A stretch of DNA of 25,427 bases from a bacterium (GTDB lineage: Bacteria > KSB1 > UBA2214): positions 1 through 25,427 of the forward strand of contig JAKQKF010000301.1 in assembly GCA_029560815.1 (NCBI GenBank), read 5' to 3'. A program made the translations under genes and the position numbers. Of the stretch, positions 23,377-25,427 are shown piece by piece; position 1 is the first letter of the stretch; every line of letters starts with the position of its first letter. The notes below the pieces were generated by a model that was not told the DNA's origin, made no database searches, and was given only the letters and a program-made list of their open reading frames with translations.

Positions 23377-23405
23377 TTGACAAATATACCCTCCGTAAGT
23401 ACATT
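23377..23405 (+). promoter_or_regulatory. Consensus promoter of the CsgG-like gene
   Basis: TTGACA (23377-23382), a 17-base spacer and TACATT (23400-23405) give a good sigma-70-type promoter. Transcription should start near 23412, leaving a leader of about 39 bases. Confidence 0.75.
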
Positions 23406-23430
23406 GAATTATCAGCAAGTTGAATTATCA
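23404..23430 (+). repeat. 11-bp tandem repeat at the transcription start
   Basis: TTGAATTATCA occurs at 23404-23414 and again at 23420-23430, identical and separated by GCAAG. It overlaps the end of the -10 box and the expected start site, so it is placed as an operator would be. Confidence 0.75.
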
Positions 23431-23450
23431 CTGCGCGTTCGAGGGGTCCC

Positions 23451-24302
23451 ATGAAAAAGTTCCTGCTTGTTCCGATTGTGCTGCTCGCGGCTCTCCTGCC
23501 CCCCCAGCTTCTATCCCAAAGCAAACCCACCATCGCCGTGCTCACTCTCGAGGCCAAAAACGTCGGCCAGGAGACCGCTGATGCCGTGGCGGACATTCTC
23601 AGCACTGAACTCTTCAATTGCCAGCGTTTCAAGGTCATCGAACGCCAGGCGATCATGCGCATCCTCGAGGAGCAAAAGCTGCAGATGACGGGTGTGACCG
23701 ATATGGGCAGGGCCGTGGAGATCGGCAAAATTCTCAACGTCGAAAAGATCCTCATCGGCAGCGTCAGCCGCCTGGGCGAAAGCTATATCATCAACACCCG
23801 CCTGGTCGACGTCAAGACCGCCGCGCTGGAGGTGGCCCAGAATGTCACCAGCAAGCGCGGTGAGGATGGACTGACCGGGGCGATCACCGATCTGGTGGGC
23901 AAACTCTCGCAAAAGGTCCAGGTCGAGGGATCGATCATCCGCATCAAGGGCGAGGTCATCCTGGTGGACCTGGGCGTGAACCACGGCATGGAGGATGATC
24001 AGGAGGTGAGCGTGGTCCGGCTGGGGGATGTAGTCACCGATCTCGGCGGGACGGTGATCGGCCAGGCGGAGGATCTGATTGGCAGTCTCATATTAACCGC
24101 CGTCAAGGGGGACTATTCGGAGGCACGCATCGGCGTGGCCAGGACACCCTTCAGGGTCGGAGACAAGGTGCGCATTGCCAGCGGGCGGATCGAGATCGAG
24201 CCCGTCAAGACCTCCGAAAAGGAGCCGGCGCCCAGAAAAACCGACAAACCGAAGAAAAACGCTGATCCGGGCAAGGCGGTCAGCACACCCCCGGTCTTTT
24301 AA
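23451..24302 (+). CDS. CsgG/FlgT-like exported protein
   Basis: A 283-residue periplasmic protein. The signal peptide is MKKFLLVPIVLLAALLPPQLLSQ; there is no lipobox Cys, unlike CsgG or LpoB. Residues about 26-150 match the CsgG/LpoB-type domain: TIAVLTLEAKNVGQETADAVADILSTEL, RFKVIERQAIMRILEEQKLQ, GRAVEIGKILNVEKILIGSV and INTRLVDVKT. Residues about 158-240 resemble the C-terminal domain of FlgT: VILVDLGVNHGMEDDQEVSVVR to AVKGDYSEARI. The tail (about 245-283) is Lys- and Pro-rich and probably disordered. GAGGGG four bases before the ATG fixes the start. The outer-membrane protein gene follows after 21 bases, so the pair is probably one operon. A role in outer-membrane assembly or export is inferred from the family. 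Confidence 0.87.
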   Translation: MKKFLLVPIVLLAALLPPQLLSQSKPTIAVLTLEAKNVGQETADAVADILSTELFNCQRFKVIERQAIMRILEEQKLQMTGVTDMGRAVEIGKILNVEKILIGSVSRLGESYIINTRLVDVKTAALEVAQNVTSKRGEDGLTGAITDLVGKLSQKVQVEGSIIRIKGEVILVDLGVNHGMEDDQEVSVVRLGDVVTDLGGTVIGQAEDLIGSLILTAVKGDYSEARIGVARTPFRVGDKVRIASGRIEIEPVKTSEKEPAPRKTDKPKKNADPGKAVSTPPVF

Positions 24303-24323
24303 CCTCGAAAAGGAGAAAAGAGC

Positions 24324-25136
24324 ATGAAAAGGCCACTCTTTCTGCAGGTCACGATCGGGCTTTTGCTGCTGATGGGCAGCGCCATCGGGCAGAATGCGAC
24401 CACCTATACCGTCGGCGCCGGCGTGTGGATGCCCGGCTATGCCCTGGTCTATACGGGCAGTCTGGATGATATGGAGGACTATGAACTCGGCAGTGGCACC
24501 TATTTCGGACCCTATCTGGCAGTCAACCACGGCCGCTGGAATTTCGGGGCCTCGCTGCTGGTCGGGACGCTCAGCCCCGATGACAAGGAGATGCTGTGGG
24601 AGGGCTATGAAGCCAAGCGCACCGATCTCAATCTGACTGTGGGCTACCGGGTGATCAGCACCAGCAGTGTCAGTGGCAATCTCTTCGCCGGCCTCAAGTA
24701 TGTGAAAGAGACGGCCACCTCGGACAACTGGCTCTGGTCGGCATATACCGTTGATACCTGGGAGTTTATCCAGTGGTACGATGAGTACGATGCGACCTCT
24801 TCGGGCACTCTTTACGGCGCCGGGGCTTCACTGGTCGTACCCTTCGGCACCTCCAGTTTTTACGCCTACGGCTCCATGGCCTATCTCATGGGCAGTATGG
24901 AGCTGGAAAACAACCTCGGCCCCACCGAGTACAATCCCGAAGGCTACTCCTCCTGGGATGAGTCCTACGATCTTCATCTTTTCGCTCTCACCGCCGGGAT
25001 CGGTTATCGTTTCCCGGACGGCATCGGCCTCAATCTCGGCTATCGCGGGGATCTTTTCGGCCAGGATGATTCAGACGAGGCCGATTATTCCCAGCGGCTC
25101 TCGGGGATCGTCCTCAACGCATCCTACACTTTTTAG
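24324..25136 (+). CDS. Outer-membrane beta-barrel protein
   Basis: A 270-residue exported protein with signal peptide MKRPLFLQVTIGLLLLMGSA, cleaved near IGQ. The mature part is made of alternating, aromatic-rich strands with Gly and Tyr (GAGVWMPGYALVYTG, YFGPYLAVNHGRWNFGASLLVG, LNLTVGYRVIS, GNLFAGLKYV, FALTAGIGYRF, IGLNLGYRGDLF). It ends VLNASYTF with the terminal phenylalanine recognised by the BAM complex. Loops are acidic (SLDDMEDYE, YDEYDATSS, GQDDSDEADY). I count about ten to twelve possible strands but cannot be exact. AAGGAG about ten bases upstream marks the start. It directly follows the CsgG-like gene. Pore, adhesin or structural function cannot be told from sequence. Confidence 0.85.
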   Translation: MKRPLFLQVTIGLLLLMGSAIGQNATTYTVGAGVWMPGYALVYTGSLDDMEDYELGSGTYFGPYLAVNHGRWNFGASLLVGTLSPDDKEMLWEGYEAKRTDLNLTVGYRVISTSSVSGNLFAGLKYVKETATSDNWLWSAYTVDTWEFIQWYDEYDATSSGTLYGAGASLVVPFGTSSFYAYGSMAYLMGSMELENNLGPTEYNPEGYSSWDESYDLHLFALTAGIGYRFPDGIGLNLGYRGDLFGQDDSDEADYSQRLSGIVLNASYTF

Positions 25137-25158
25137 ATGCGCATGCAGCAGCATCCGG
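25083..25158 (+). terminator. Weak hairpin after the beta-barrel gene (true span 25158-25181)
   Basis: GAAGCCTGC (25158-25166) pairs perfectly with GCAGGCTTC (25173-25181) around a CTGACC loop, but only two T residues follow. It may end transcription weakly or stabilise the mRNA. The correct end coordinate is 25181. Confidence 0.45.
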
Positions 25159-25242
25159 AAGCCTGCCTGACCGCAGGCTTCTTGGTATATGGGGCCAGCG
25201 GGTGAGGCGGCTCTCTGGCTTGTACAGTTACCGGAGTATAAA

Positions 25243-25427
25243 ATGAAAAATCTTGCCACCGTTTGCTCTTTTCTCCTGATGATCGCCCTGGTGATCGCGG
25301 CTCCCGTGCGGGCGGACAAATCCTATTCCATCGGACCGGTCCAGATCGAGGCCTGGCTGCAGCAGGACGGAGCGCTGCTGGTGGAGGAGCGGCGGAGCTA
25401 CGATTTCGACGGTTCCTTTCACTACGC
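25243..25427 (+). CDS. DUF2207-type membrane protein, 3' end cut by window edge
   Basis: An open frame running off the right edge, with 61 complete codons visible. The signal peptide is MKNLATVCSFLLMIALVIAAPVRA, followed by SYSIGPVQIEAWLQQDGALLVEERRSYDFDGSFHYA. The pattern of an amphipathic strand, a DGALLVEE turn and YDFDGSFH is characteristic of the N-terminal domain of DUF2207 predicted membrane proteins, which normally run to about 550-650 residues with C-terminal membrane helices. GGAG six bases before the ATG sets the start. It reads in the same direction as the beta-barrel gene 106 bases earlier, with the weak hairpin between. Function of the family is not established. Confidence 0.85.
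   Translation, partial: MKNLATVCSFLLMIALVIAAPVRADKSYSIGPVQIEAWLQQDGALLVEERRSYDFDGSFHY

Noticed and set aside
1..25427. CRISPR arrays, insertion sequences, prophage genes, tRNA or rRNA genes
   Set aside because: I saw no regularly spaced repeat array, transposase or integrase motif, long terminal inverted repeats, or cloverleaf-like or rRNA sequence on reading the window. Short or diverged examples could be missed without a covariance search.

Overview
The window is a GC-rich, densely coded stretch of bacterial chromosome with no sign of mobile DNA, tRNA, rRNA or CRISPR. Two large exported proteins end in a C-terminal domain that opens with a YPNPFNP-type motif. This is the FlgD-Ig-like or type-9-secretion-like sorting domain common in the Fibrobacterota-Chlorobi-Bacteroidota group and in relatives such as Calditrichota and KSB1. 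Strong Shine-Dalgarno sequences and two promoters with a perfect TTGACA -35 box and 17-bp spacer argue against a typical member of the Bacteroidota proper. I infer a Gram-negative FCB-group bacterium outside Bacteroidota; the phylum itself cannot be fixed from this sequence.

Layout, left to right. (1) 1-1261: the 3' part of a TrpB2-type tryptophan synthase beta chain and its terminator. (2) 1366-5497: a GIY-YIG nuclease with a probably degenerate DnaQ-like region, then a secreted M14-type carboxypeptidase with a terminator behind it. (3) 5537-9224: an unknown 237-residue protein, a STAS anti-anti-sigma protein, and a large exported protein with a sorting domain, closed by a strong terminator. 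(4) 9249-13560: a tight cell-envelope group of mannose-6-phosphate isomerase, lipid II flippase MurJ and a MATE transporter; the last two overlap by one base. (5) 13729-17202: a multidomain exported protein with Calx-beta-like, sialidase-like (four Asp boxes), SGNH-like and sorting domains.

(6) On the minus strand, 17206-20939: a PAS histidine kinase, a ROK-family sugar kinase with its terminator, and a secreted alpha/alpha-toroid-like protein. The last two form an operon from a consensus promoter. (7) 21017-22558: a small unknown ORF, a lipoprotein thioredoxin, a DUF1858 protein and an OsmC-family protein, nearly all overlapping or abutting, with a terminator. This is a thiol-redox operon. 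(8) 22573-25427: an ECF sigma factor, a CsgG/FlgT-like periplasmic protein behind a consensus promoter with an 11-bp tandem repeat at its start site, an outer-membrane beta-barrel protein, and the 5' end of a DUF2207 membrane protein.

The common theme is the cell envelope: export, peptidoglycan precursor flipping, surface glycan handling and extracytoplasmic signalling. I found no single obvious new multi-gene system. The best leads are the apparently inactive SGNH domain fused to a sialidase-like region, the DnaQ-remnant/GIY-YIG protein, the thiol-redox operon, and the repeat-bearing promoter of the CsgG-like gene.
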